From positions 833,501 to 897,500 of the forward strand of contig OW028583.1 in assembly GCA_932294295.1 (NCBI GenBank): a DNA stretch of 64,000 bases, given 5' to 3'. The stretch is from Alitta virens (lineage: Eukaryota > Annelida > Polychaeta > Phyllodocida > Nereididae). The notes under the pieces are model-generated. The model was given only the letters and a program-made list of their open reading frames with translations. It did not search any database and had not been told where the DNA came from. Both the position numbers and the translations under genes were made by a program. Positions 35,601 to 47,025 of this stretch are shown piece by piece (within the stretch, counting starts at the first letter, position 1; every line of letters begins with the position of its first letter).

Positions 35601-37643
35601 TTCTTCGATGCCTTGTTTCATGAGGTCTAGTGATGACGGTAGAGGCGAGGTGGCAAGATAAGCCGGCATCTGCATTAAAAAAAAAACATAAATTTTTCCA
35701 TCGTGATCAATTTCAATAGTGGATTTTCACGGAAGGTTCTCTGTATTTCCACCAGGTGGCTTCAACAAAATACTGCAATTCTATCGACTGAAAAAGTTCC
35801 CGCCATTGGCTGAAGCGAAGTACATCCTAGCAGCAGTATTTTTAGCGCATTATAATGTATATTTGACATTTTATCATTTAGTTGATTTTTGTTATTTTCT
35901 AAATTACATTTATGGAATCTGTCAGTTATTACCTACTGTGTCTGAAAAGCAAAATGAGTATTTAGAGGAGAGGAAATACTTATTTCTTGCTGAATTCAGG
36001 GCTGTTCAGTGAAAAGACTCTATTTCTTCTTTAATTTAGAAATCAGTTTGAAGTTCGACTTTCTTTTAATCAACCTCTAATTCTGCCTACACAACTTACA
36101 TCAGGTTGGCCATGCTGTCATTACCTTTTAATGAATAACTTCTTAAAGTTTCCTTACTCTGAATACTAACACCAAAACCAAATTAAAACTGGACTGCCAT
36201 GGGTTCCTCAACTTTGCTCATAGTTTTAGTAAGTTTTGGTTTTTTTATGCCAAAAGCAAACCTAGTTATAATCGCCAGTGTCCCAATTGACTTCAGGCAA
36301 TTATCGTGTACATTTGATTATGTTGTGATTCTAGATCTACACTGCAGATTTAAATTTGCTATATCCCGGTGCCAGATACTCTACTATATATATAGACAGA
36401 TGCCAGTATAGTGAATTGCGCAGCAGATGCTCGAAATTTCAGTTCCTAATTGCTTAACAGATTGATCTGTTATCAACTGATGTGTGCGTAAGTGATTAGG
36501 GCTTTACGTCCTGTACTTCTGCACCAGTTGGGCTAATTAGGACAGGCAGAGACCATGGCAATGAGACGAAAGAGGAAACAGCCATCCAACTTAGGCTCGA
36601 CCGGGAATCGAAGCCGGGACCCAGCGGTTGGAAGCCCAGATCGCTACCTCTGAGCTAGGCCCCCCGCCCTCTGTTACCTCAACAGATGCTCACTCAACCA
36701 CCACTCTCTCTAGTCTTGCATCTTTTAAACAATCTTTAAAAACTTTACTTTTTAGAAAAGCATACAGACTATTATTATACATCTTATATTATTTTATTTT
36801 CGATTATATATAATTTTTATATTGGTTTTATAACTTTCTAAGCATTTTATTCTTTTTCATATTTTATGTACAGCGCCTGTGAGCAGTATTCTCTGGAACC
36901 GGCGCTTTATAAGTTATCTATTTATAAAATAATAAATACAATTCTATGACAACACAAACAATCCAATACCTCTTCCTCCTGGTCATTCCCTTCCACTTCC
37001 TCCACAAAGAATGCTTCTCCCGCCTCTCCTAATTTCATGTGAATGTCCGGTACTGGCCGGCCGTTGACTTCGATGTCAACCTGTTAGTTCAATAAACTTT
37101 TATTATTGCACCATTTTGACATTTCGCATAGCTGTATTCGCTGTAATATGGTCATTAAATGTCACAAATCATTTTTCAGTCTTATTATTCTCTTCACTCA
37201 CTGGAATAAACAATAGTTTGTAATAGCTAATTGAGAACTAGCTCTACAGTCACGGTGATTGGGAAACGTATGGCTCAAAATGTTTTTCCAGGCCAATTCA
37301 ATTCAATTCATAACCATGCCATTTATTACAATATTGTGACTAATTACGGGGATATATATTTCAAACTAGTTTATGTCGCTAATTACTGGATATATTTGAG
37401 AAACAAGTTCAACTTAATAAGAAACACATCGCAACCACGTCGGATTCCAGTCTTTCCACCTACCACTTTCTCTCTAGCCCGGATGACGCCCATCTTGCCA
37501 AAACGGACGTGAAACGGAGAAGAATTATAACTTCCATCTTCTTCTTCGATCACAATCACATCGATGGCCCCGGTCAAAGTGGCCGAGTTGATCTCCTTGT
37601 AGAACTCCTTGAAGTTGGAGAGTATTTTCCCAACGTAATTCAT
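23623..37643 (-). CDS. LPIN: Lipin, Mg2+-dependent phosphatidate phosphatase
   Basis: Exons in transcript order: 37643-37464, 37080-36970, 35669-34914, 33920-33706, 33038-32854, 32181-32031, 31412-31281, 30960-30802, 29422-29141, 27678-27492, 26911-26763, 25933-25694, 25048-24934, 24828-24725, 23815-23623. All are GT-AG with agreeing phases, about 1,052 codons. The N-Lip domain starts MNYVGKIL and contains [11 protein letters not shown] polybasic stretch ([12 protein letters not shown], about residues 330-341) matches the lipin nuclear-localisation/membrane-binding region. YLDDL and DPEVAALY follow. The C-Lip HAD domain has the catalytic DIDGT at 829-833, [14 protein letters not shown] and a C-terminal YWREPLP. 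Lipins convert phosphatidate to diacylglycerol at ER membranes and also act as nuclear co-regulators. The usual LxxIL motif after the active site reads LGQLL here. The third exon (252 codons) makes the protein longer than human lipin-1 (about 890). A 12-residue unit is duplicated in the ninth exon. The start codon has a good Kozak context (GCCACCATGA). Confidence 0.97.
23870..24040. mobile_element. G/C-run MITE in last lipin intron, copy 1
   Basis: It begins GGCTGATCCATAAAGGGGGG and ends CTTATTTAAATGGAACAGCC, inverted ends joined by G-rich and C-rich runs. Second copy at 28194-28433. Its right end abuts arm 2 of the 66-bp inverted repeat. Confidence 0.65.
24040..24105 (-). repeat. 66-bp perfect inverted repeat, arm 2
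   Basis: This is the exact reverse complement of 23031-23096. The arm lies in the last lipin intron and abuts the right end of a MITE (23870-24040). A short related stretch (TTCAGGCATAATTT) also follows the second copy of that MITE near 28455. Confidence 0.9.
24391..24693. mobile_element. MITE family GGACCC, copy B
   Basis: It starts AGTGCAGTATAGCGGACCCA and ends GGGTCCGCTTTACTGCACT, 303 bp, in the last lipin intron 31 bases from an exon (24725). Confidence 0.85.
25511..25680. repeat. Local duplication beside a lipin exon
   Basis: A segment containing GACCCTGTATATTTCCTATA occurs twice, about 110 bp apart (around 25531 and 25641). The second copy ends within 15 bases of the donor at 25693. 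Confidence 0.75.
26366..26699. mobile_element. MITE with TIRs around TGTCAAATCATCCAG, lipin intron
   Basis: The ends GGGTCAATCCGTGTCAAATC and its near-complement (GGGTCATTCTGTGTCAAATC, read inward) extend about 26 bp with two or three mismatches, bounding about 333 bp. No ORF. Superfamily uncertain. Confidence 0.75.
28194..28433. mobile_element. G/C-run MITE, copy 2
   Basis: It begins GGGCCATTCCATTTAGAAAA with a G run and ends with a C run and TTTAAATGGAGCAGCC. It is larger than the copy at 23870-24040, with inverted G8/C17 runs near the left end that can pair. Confidence 0.65.
30310..30480. mobile_element. CRE-containing MITE, inverted copy
   Basis: About 171 bp with inverted ends (GGGGAGAAAAAGTACC and GGTACTTCCTCTCCCC). 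It carries three exact TGACGTCA palindromes between 30378 and 30431. Confidence 0.8.
30541..30566. repeat. (ATC)n microsatellite
   Basis: About eight uninterrupted ATC units in a lipin intron. Confidence 0.9.
33216..33613. mobile_element. hAT-like MITE, copy 1 (lipin intron)
   Basis: Ends TAGAGCTGTACACCGG and GTGTACAGCCCTA fit the hAT terminal pattern. The inner sequence is rich in imperfect ATCGATA/GTATCG palindromes. Second copy at 48570-48942 in opposite orientation. Confidence 0.7.
35715..36024 (+). mobile_element. AATAGT-family MITE, copy 1
   Basis: It starts AATAGTGGATTTTCAC and ends GTGAAAAGACTCTATT, imperfect inverted ends. Three further copies in reverse orientation lie at 42585-42906, 45780-46102 and 51852-52168. 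It has a conserved internal CAATCAGAG-type CCAAT motif. No ORF is shared between copies. Confidence 0.8.
36483..36669 (-). mobile_element. tRNA-derived SINE in lipin intron
   Basis: Same family as at 1758. The flanks share TCTGTTA...TCAAC...GATG (36466-36482 and 36670-36688), an imperfect target duplication. A LINE 3' fragment follows directly. Confidence 0.85.
36689..36950 (+). mobile_element. 3' fragment of a non-LTR retrotransposon (LINE)
   Basis: The frame [14 protein letters not shown] is typical of the C-terminus of many animal LINE reverse transcriptases of the L2/CR1 kind. It is followed by GTACAGCGCCTGTGAGCAG and GGCGCTTTATAAG, a common LINE 3' tail structure. No upstream RT domain remains, so it is strongly 5'-truncated. 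Confidence 0.5.
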
Positions 37644-37715
37644 GGTGGCGTCACTTCAGCAGCTCGCACTGCCCTCTGGTGTTAATTGCAGACAGTCAGC
37701 CGGTCATTTTGTATT
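37644..37715 (-). promoter_or_regulatory. Lipin 5' leader in first coding exon, with a 3-codon uORF
   Basis: A minus-strand acceptor (GTAATTTCAG) ends at 37716, so the exon begins at 37715, 72 bases before the ATG. At least one further untranslated exon must therefore lie upstream. The leader holds a minimal upstream ORF, ATG ACC GGC TGA, at 37707-37696 on the minus strand, ending 52 bases before the main start. Confidence 0.65.
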
Positions 37716-38704
37716 CTGAAATTACAAATAAAAAGAATGTCAATTCAACAGAATCCAAAGCAGCCATGCCACTACAGTAGCATTTTGAATAAAATAAGGG
37801 GATCCTAGTAGCCCGCGCTTACCAAAATATTTCACAATTCTGTGACCAACAAGTTAAGTTGGTTAGAATCTTGTAGTGACATTAAAATTTGCCACAACAT
37901 CAAGATTCATCACCCCCCATAAAACATGATTATACACCTTGCAAGGTCATGACTTGTTACTAATTGTTTATATCATTGACAGTACTCTGTCACTGCGACA
38001 GCCATCTAATAAGTGTTTATTGCACTTCATTCTAAGTGGCGAATTTCAATGTCGTGGCAAAAGTCAATGTCACCGAGTGTAGATACAACCTCCTAAAATC
38101 CTTACTCGAACAATACGAATTGAGCGAACCGAAAAGTTCAATCTTGTCACCTCAACATACGCAGATCACTGGTATGAACCACACAAACAAACTTGTTATT
38201 TGCAATCAATCGAGAGGAAACCCATATCACAGTACTTAACCAGGATTCAAATTGTTGTTGATTATCATCCAATTCAGCAATTATATACAGGAATTGTAAT
38301 TGAGTACCACTTATCGAACATACCATGCATATCAATTAAGCAAATACAATGTGTTATCATATGTATATCGGCACAATACGACCAAATTTCGACGAGATAC
38401 TTCGCGATTTAACGATGTTTAAATGCAAATACAACAAATTTATTCGCAATAATCTAGTCGAAGATGGTATTAGATTTCCTACTACCGCTTACCAATTTAA
38501 TATATGTTTATCTATGGCTATGGGTTCACTATATTCTATCACAAGTAAATTGGAAGTTTATGCTTGTTATGGGAAGTTAGATATTTGTAGATAATCCAAA
38601 GTAACTATGAAGTATGAACTTTTTTGTGGTATAACTGCTACTATATATGGAGCGCCACATGATAAAAGCATTTACGGGAATCCTGAAATTGTTGTCAATG
38701 AAGC

Positions 38705-39238
38705 TATAATAGGCTCTGCAAGCGGGAACTGACTCTTTAGTGCTGGTGAGCAGAAAATGGCTACTTCCGGAACCAAAGCCAGGCTGAGCGCCATAGTAAT
38801 GAATAGGGTTGGTCAGAACAAAGGTGGATAACTCGTTAAATAATGCATGTAAAGCAATCATTTCAACTGTCATGGCACAGGGACATCCTAAACTATTCCC
38901 AAAAATCACAAATGGTCCAAAATGCCCGCTAGATTTTTAGTTAATGGTCAGTGGAATGTAAACAAACGGCTGTCGCTCACTTCACTCATAGTCCTCCGTG
39001 ATTTGACGGAAATTCTGCCTTATTTTTCTCTGACAACACTTTAAACATACGAAGGCATGACTGTCCTAACTATTTTGGTGTTTACTTATCACTAATTATC
39101 TGTAATAAGTCCATTATTAAGGCATTCCTGTGCCACGACAATGCACTACACTGGGTGCTTGTTGCCAAAGGTGCTGCTGATGGTGCGATTCGCGCAAATT
39201 TTCGGATGTACGTATCGTAACTTGCAGAGCCTATTATA
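38705..39238. mobile_element. Non-autonomous DNA transposon with 18-bp TIRs
   Basis: TATAATAGGCTCTGCAAG at 38705-38722 is exactly inverted at 39221-39238. The 534-bp interior shows no transposase frame. Confidence 0.75.
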
Positions 39239-39292
39239 GACTAACAAGATATGTCTACCTAATTATGCAGTACTTAGGACAAAGTGCAGTAT

Positions 39293-39600
39293 TATTATAG
39301 CAGTCATTAGCAGACCCCGATTGATGACCATATTTAGCGAGCCTCGTTGCCATGCATATGACGTCAAATGCTTAATTGAATTCAATGTATGACGTCACAA
39401 ACTAATGATGGCGGTTTTCACGGTCACAGTAAAAATGCAGTTAATTTTTTGCTTTTTCTAGGAGGTTGCCACCCCCAAACCCCCACTATCCTTCACCAAA
39501 TGTTATTCCAATTGTGCTCAAACTTGGTAAAATAATTCATAAATTACATATTTCATGGGTGCCAAATATGGGCATAAATCTGGGTCCACAATACTGCACT
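39293..39600. mobile_element. MITE family GGACCC, copy C
   Basis: Same orientation as copy A, with a small insertion in the left inverted end. It contains two TGACGTCA sites (about 39358-39395). Confidence 0.8.
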
Positions 39601-40639
39601 AAACCCAGTATTTATCTTCAATCAGTAACCAAAATATAATGATAGTAATTTCTTATAATCAGGCTAATAACCATTTTAGCAATATTCAGAAACAATACAA
39701 ATCACCAACATTTAACAGACTAATTTTAGTACTAGTGTATTCCTACCCATATAATTACACCCGACTAACCAGTTAATTACATCTTCCGACAATAATTAGA
39801 CAATGCACTTATAAATACTCGTGGACAATACAGGTAAACAATGCACCACTATTTTGTATTAAGCTTTTCAATGTATTCATAGGGCAGCTTGCCAACGAAC
39901 AAACTTAGCAGCACAATGGACCATTTGCTAGATCTCACTCAATATACATGACGAAAAATGATGGACGCAGGACCGAACATAGAAAAAGACGACCAGTATA
40001 ATTCGCCGTTTTTATGCTGGACTAAAATGATGACAAGCTTAGTTTTTCTCATGCTGAATTTCCGACTGAAATTACACGACATGAAATTCAATTCAGTCGG
40101 AAAATGTGATCTACAAATACCACTGTACTAATGATAAAATATTCATATTAATGTGGTGAATTACTTTCCTTAGCGAGATAAATATAGTAAAAATAATGAT
40201 TCAAGGCATATGCCTAAACTGCGAACATACCATATGTACAGTAGGCTACAGTTCATGATATTACAAAATTTCCGTATATATCATATGTACTATTGCATAT
40301 ATATATATATATATATATAAAAATAAATATCAGATGTAGGCCTAGGCTATACAGTAAACATGTATGTATTGTAAAAGTATTCAATATTAAGCAATTTCAG
40401 ATCATTTCAGAGGCATAGCCATAAGTTATACTCAAAATAAATAGATTGAGCAAATTTCCGATAGGTCTAAAAACATAACATTTCAATCTCTAGATTTATC
40501 AGTTATGAAACATCAGGGTTCCTGTTTTGGAACCATTCTTTACTCTAGATTAGACAGTTTGCAGAATGTCATAATATATAGAACTTTCATTGTCAATCAT
40601 CGATTGTGTACAGTACATTTTCACCAACTCCATGCTCCA

Positions 40640-40870
40640 TACCTGCTATCTGCTTACATTTCCTGAATAATCCCTTTTGTTGCTATCGAAATGCTGTCAA
40701 AACATTCTATGATCCAAATATATTGTATACATCGATATATACGTCGAAATATATGAATGAGAGCCTGTGCACTCGTGCTAAGTTCTGACTTATCAGCTGA
40801 CAGTCATTCATTCACTGCTGCGCCGAGCTGATCATGTGACCTATGACCTACTTTCTTGACCTAGATCCGA
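40640..40870 (-). promoter_or_regulatory. Candidate alternative promoter or first exon (lipin?)
   Basis: This is a locally GC-richer block. On the minus strand it has GTCACATGATC (an M-box-type E-box), then GGCGCAGCAG and TGTCAGCTGA. Further downstream come two good donors (AAT|GTAAGC and CAG|GTATGG, near 40.64-40.67 kb). The pairing of an E-box with CAGCTGA recurs at 49.97 kb. There is no direct proof that it is transcribed. Confidence 0.25.
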
Positions 40871-41875
40871 TACGAGGCTGCAGGACAGCATTTTTAAAAC
40901 TCAGCGAGGATCACCTGGCTAATCCTATAATGAAATATATTGACAGGCATGTCATAAAGACATAAATTATTTTAAGAGCAAACAGGATATAGATGGGGTA
41001 AAAACCTATGTCATGGTAAAGGAATTAATAAAAAATATAATACATATAATTAAAAATATAATTAGCATTGTGCCATTGCCATTGATCAAACCTTTTCATT
41101 ATTTGTCCTCAATTTAATAATTCTTAAGTCTTTTGCTAATTATTGAAAATTTAATGTAAAATATCAATTATAAAATAATTAGATTAGATATTAACATTAA
41201 TTTATTTTTTAATTTGAATAACTACTAGCTGGCACCAGTAGGCATTTGCTCAAAATGATTTTTTACTCAGTACAAACATGTTTTATAAATAAATAAATAA
41301 TATGAATCACCTGGGCTTTCGATCGAGTAAAGGTCTACATTTATCAAGAAAATTACAAAGCAAAATAAAACCAAAATAGTTCAGCCAGCCATATAAGAGA
41401 CGGCTCACTTCATTTCTCACTTGTGGGATCACTCAAGTTAATTCCATGCTGCACACATGATTATCATGACTTGTTCAAAATTTCAAGTGTTATGTTTGCC
41501 CCCAACAGAGCTCTACACAAGGTCATTCCAGTCAAAATATTACTAGCAAAATATAGATTTTTTAATTGACAGCTAAATATCAAATTGATACATGTGTCTG
41601 CATGACAGGATAATAAATGGCAAAAAATAAAAAGATAATAGAAATACATGGATCAACAGTTAAAATAATTAAATAAGTAGAGCTATATTATGACTAATAC
41701 TAATCAACACTACATAGTCTGTCTAAGAAATTCTAAAGCACCCGGAAGATATATATATATAATTCTATTGACAAGGCAATATCAGTGCAGATACATATAT
41801 AATAAGATTTAAAAATACTTGAATTTTTACCACTTCCATTATCTTTCTTTTTTTGTGGTTACTTATACAAAGTCA

Positions 41876-42076
41876 CAGAGCTCGAAATAAGTTGAGAACG
41901 ATCGTTCAGGTTACATGGAGGTTACCATAATTTCTTTTCACGCAAACGGACTGCCATTCGCGACAAAATGCGCCATATTATTTAGTCACAACAGTAGGTT
42001 ACCAGTAGGTTACCACATCAATATTTATGGTAACCAGAAAGCGGGTTACTATTGTTGAACCTTATTTCGATCCCTG
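41876..42076. mobile_element. hAT-like MITE with CAGGGATCGAAATAAG ends
   Basis: Left end CAGAGCTCGAAATAAG, right end complement CAGGGATCGAAATAAGG, about 200 bp. The interior repeats GTAGGTTACC. The ends fit the hAT CAGNG pattern. Confidence 0.65.
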
Positions 42077-42584
42077 AAGTCGGAATCTTGAGCTCTTGAT
42101 AAACTATTTAATTAAAAATATTAATAATTTTTAAAAGGCTAGTTTACAGAAAGGAAAAATATAAATACAAACAAATTTTTTCTCAAAACTGAGTTTACAA
42201 GCATGATATAAGACACAGATTATTTATCTCCTAATTTAAAAAAGTTATAAATAACATGGGTGTTCCCCCAAAACAAGAAAAAAAATTCATTATCATTCTT
42301 GATTATCACTGTCGTTGACAAACGTTATTGATTTACTGAGCGCATAAATACCTAAGAGCTGCATAAGTAATAAAAATAGGCACCTCGTCAGTAAAAAATA
42401 GCTTCTTATCGCTCCTGTGTTATCCCACACATCACATGACTAGTTATTTTAAACAAAGGACCAAAATGTCCCACATGGTGATGGCAAAACACAAAAACAC
42501 ACCTGCCTCCTTTTTTCTCAACTCGGATAAACAGAAAAACGGTAATCGAAAACGCGAATCAAATAAATTTCAACAAGACCTAAC

Positions 42585-42906
42585 AATAGTCTTTTCACTG
42601 AGCAGCCCGGAATTCAGCAGGACATAAGTCTTTCCTCTCCTCTTTTTACTCATTTTGCTTTTCAGACACAGTAGGTAATAACTAACTGATTCCATAAATA
42701 TAACTTACTAAAAAAAATAACAAAAATCAACTAAATGATAAAGTGTCAAATATACTTAAAATGCACTAAAAATACTGCTGCTAGGATGCATTTTGCTTCG
42801 GCCAATCACAGTCAAGAGCGGGCACTTTTTCAGCCAATAGTATTGCAGTATTCTATTTTAGCCACCTGGTGGAAGTACAGAGAACCTTCCGTGAAAATCC
42901 ACAATT
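42585..42906 (-). mobile_element. AATAGT-family MITE, copy 2
   Basis: Reverse-orientation copy of the element at 35715-36024. It opens AATAGTCTTTTCACTGAGCA and ends with the complement of GTGGATTTTCACGGAAGG. Confidence 0.8.
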
Positions 42907-44647
42907 AGGAACTTAATTTTTAGACCTAACTCTACAAAGACAGTCTTCATGACTAAGTAACTTTTATTAAGAGTAGTCTGCTGGTCGGATCTTTAAATCA
43001 AAACCAAATATTTGGTATTAAGTATTTTCTATCTAATACGCAAAACCACTGAATTTTGAACTATATCGTCATGACCAAGAATAGAATATCATATCATCAG
43101 ACATCATAATATATTCGCAATGAAAATGCCCTAAGTAACCTTTGAGTTAGACATCAGCTATATACATTGCATAGCCATATTTGGTGAATGAGAAACTTTG
43201 TTCTTCGTATTTTCAGTCTAAACAAATCTTTTGCACCTGGTCATGATGATTCATATCAATATTTACAGTCAGAAAGACTTCCTCTCCATTCATCATTGTT
43301 TACTAAGTGATACAAAAGTCATTTAGTTTTTCCTCTAAAGTCATATTATAATCAATAAAACTTTTTTTACGCAATTGAGAATATTAACGGAATTTAAATT
43401 GAATCTATTCCATTTCAAGCGCCAACAAGAAAAATTAATATTCAAGTCAGAAATTAAATTGACACCGATAGGAATTCGGTGTCTATGCTGAGGAAAGTGG
43501 AAACCCCACCCGTAAGGAATTGTATTGTATTGTACTATTTACCATATTGTACTGTATTTTATATTGTGCAATATCATATTGTGCAATATTGTATTGTATT
43601 ATAGTGTATAGTATTTCATCAATGTTAAAGGTCTGTAGCTTAGCCAGCTTAATAGCTTATATCACCAACTGCAGGCAGACGTAATGATGAGACGATAAGG
43701 CTGCTGCTAGGAGTCCACACAAGCCATTAACCAAATGATTAACTCAAATCTTATCTCATTCTCATCATTACATCTGATTCTGAATGCTCCTAGAAATATA
43801 CCATCATTCAAACTAAATTAAACAATACATTACACATTACATACATAACAAATCATATTCATAACGTTATTACATACATTACATGTAACATACATAACGA
43901 ACAACATCGACGTATATCCGAACATAACATAATTATAATTCTGTTATTCGATTATCGAGCAAGGTGAGCACAATTATGATAATATGTACATGCCACGAAT
44001 TCCATGGAAAGTAAGTTAGTCAATTATCATAAATACATAATTTCATATTGCATATCAATCCCCACCTCACCTTGGCCTTTTTAATATGCTGACCGATATC
44101 TAATATCTCATGAATTTATGATCTATTTATTTGTGTTCGCACGATTCAGCCAGCTGGCCAACAGCTTTTCCAAACAAATAATTCAAAGAGAGAAATCACG
44201 CCATCTTTATCTACCATATATCAAAGTATATTAGCATCAGGTCATTTTTCCCAGGGGCCAAAAAAGCATGGATACAGTCACAATACAGAAAGATATATAA
44301 AATATCAATATATCAACCATTTACTATGATTATGATACACTTTTAAAAATAATATCTCCTTAATTTTCGTAAAACCTATTTATTTATTTTTTACTTATTT
44401 GTCTCATAAATGCTAATAGATTTTTAGAAAACTTTGTCGTTAGACTAAAACCACCTAATTAAATCAGCTTATAATTTTGCAAATTTTTCCACAATTTACA
44501 TAAAACTTTACCCCTTTTTTCTTGAATATGGGAATAACAACCATTGATAAATATTACCCACTGACTGCAAAAACTCAACTGTATATATATATATGTATCA
44601 AATTACCTCGTACACTAGAATGATTTGACATAAAATAGCTTAGGCTC

Positions 44648-44930
44648 ATACACCTTCAAGCCCGTTTATAACGTGCACAATTCAGCACACTTATAACCAC
44701 AGTTATAACGACAGCCCCACTATAACGAGATCTTAATCTAAGAACTTCTACACCACAAATATAACAAACCCAGGTATAGCGACACAACAGCCCCGCTATA
44801 ACGAGATCTCCGTCCAAGGATGGCGCATTTGCCCATCTTTGACAACACACCCATATATAACGCAACCCATTTATAACGAACACTTTGCTAACGGTCAAAA
44901 TAGTTTGTTATAGAAGGGGGTAAACTGACG
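44648..44930. mobile_element. Tigger-like MITE with repeated TATAACG
   Basis: The ends (CCCGTTTATAACG on the left, CAGTTTACCCCCTTCTATAA inverted on the right) and many internal TATAACG units resemble Tigger-type elements. A shorter relative is at 47826-47990. Confidence 0.5.
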
Positions 44931-45779
44931 TATGTCAGATTTAAATTACAGGGATAACCTCATTCGACCCAGACGCTGCAAATCGGTCAATCAAGGCACA
45001 TTAACCTCGTTTCGAGCAAAATAAAAACTATTATGTTCTAGTTCTTACCCTATCACTAGACCAAAGCATAGTTATTTTTGCACAGGGGGTAAAAAACGCA
45101 CACCCCTCAAAGAACATATGTGCCAAAAACCTGACTGGCAACATGTCTGTGTATTTTTAATGTACTTCAGCATTTTTTTTTGTTCAGACGAAGATGACAG
45201 CTGATAAAATATGAGAAAAGGGCCAGAATAAACGGAGATGCCATGTGGAAAATATTCATGGGGCAAGTGTATTGTGTAATGCCATCTTGCTATGACTAGA
45301 ATTTGCATAAAATCAACACATGCCAAAGCATTGGGTAAATTCACTAAATTTCGACAGTGCATATTGCAAATAACACTAAAATTCATCTCAAAATCAACCC
45401 GACATTCAACAATTACTGTACATAATGCCATTTTATACGAAAAAAATCAATACGGTTGAATTACTTGACTATCTCCAGCTGCTGCCGGCAGATGTAATGA
45501 TGAGATGATAAGACTGCTTGGAGTACCCAACCATGCTTCAATACAATCGGGTCAATCTATATTACACGTGTGTACACGTATGCTATTAATATATATAAAA
45601 ATTAAGATCTAGTTATATAATAGGTAACCATGGCAACACATTGCTTATGACTGGACAGTCATTCGCAACATTCCTTCAATTTTGTATGTATTAAATGTAT
45701 ATATACTTTTATTGATGACATCATGTACATAAACAGGCTGCATGCACCATATACAAGAGTGACTATTGTGTATTGGGTA

Positions 45780-46102
45780 AATAGTCTTTTCACTGAGCAG
45801 CCCTGAATTCAGCAAGACATAAGTCTTTCCTCCCCTCTTATAACTCATTTTGATTTTCAGACATAGAAGGTCATAACTAACTGATTCCATAAATATAATT
45901 TTCTCTGGGAAATAACAGAAATCAACTGAATGATATGATTTCAAATATACAATAAAATGTACTAAAAATACTGCTGCCAGGATGCACTTTGCATCAGCCA
46001 ATCAGAGTCAAGGGCGGGAACTTTTTCAGCCAATAGAATTGCAGTATTCTGTCGTAGCCACCTGGTGGAAATATAGAGAACCATCCATGAAAATCCACTA
46101 TT
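45780..46102 (-). mobile_element. AATAGT-family MITE, copy 3
   Basis: Same orientation as copy 2. Both ends are present. Confidence 0.8.
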
Positions 46103-46377
46103 CACTATATTGACGCTAGCGATGCTAAATTTTGACAGTGCATATTGCGAATAAGGCTAAAATCAAGCCATGAGTCTCTGATAATACAACCTCATATAAT
46201 ACAATAATCACTAAATATGCCCAGCTGCAGGCAGATGTAATGATCACATGATAAGACTTGGAGTCCAAACCATGTTACAATGCAATTAGCCTCAATCTAC
46301 ACACGTATGCCATAAGCATATGATAACCATATGATATGATAACCATATGCTAACAGCGGAACAATAACAGTAACCAT

Positions 46378-46575
46378 AACCAGTAACCATGGCAACCAAC
46401 TGTTTATGTACACATCATTATGACATCATACATTCCTTTCATTGATGATATAAATGTACATGTAACAATAACCAGTAACCATGGCAACCAACTGTTTATG
46501 GCTGGACAGTCATATATACACATCATTTTGACGTCATACATTCCTTTCAGCGATGATATATTGTACATGTATATA
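46378..46575. repeat. Local tandem duplication, about 95-bp units
   Basis: Two units each begin CCAGTAACCATGGCAACCAA and run to CATACATTCCTTTCA. A third partial relative begins near 45622. Each unit carries a palindromic GTAACCATGGCAAC. Confidence 0.75.
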
Positions 46576-47025
46576 TGTCAGACTACATGCACAATGCACC
46601 ATATATAAGTGACTATAGTTTAGCACGGTTCATTTCCACACTAGCAGTGGAATATTCCGTGCAATGATATACCACCATTATATGTATGTCCTACAATTCC
46701 TAGCATAGATCTCCTACATTTATTCTGCATTGAGTACACTTTTGACAGGTCAATAACCTGGAAGTGACTCCATGACTAGTCACACTTTACGACCCCATAC
46801 ATCACGGTTTTTAATTTTACACTGCAGCGATGGTTACACACTCATGTTCAACCTCCTTTTTTGTCTTAGTTTTGAGGCCAAATTTATCACACTACATTGT
46901 ATTCCATTTGTCGTTATCGAACTGTTTAATTACCGGTTAGGGCACACCAAATTTCCGATAAAGGGAAAAGGACGGAGTTCTGAAATATATTTTAACAATG
47001 TTTAGTTAATAATGAATTTGGGTTT

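Noticed and set aside
35719..36012. 97-codon plus-strand frame
   Set aside because: Lies entirely within MITE 35715-36024 and is not conserved in the other three copies.
45072..46001. Two minus-strand frames of about 118 codons
   Set aside because: The second largely coincides with an AATAAG/AATAGT-family MITE whose other copies break the frame. The first has no homology or splice signals.
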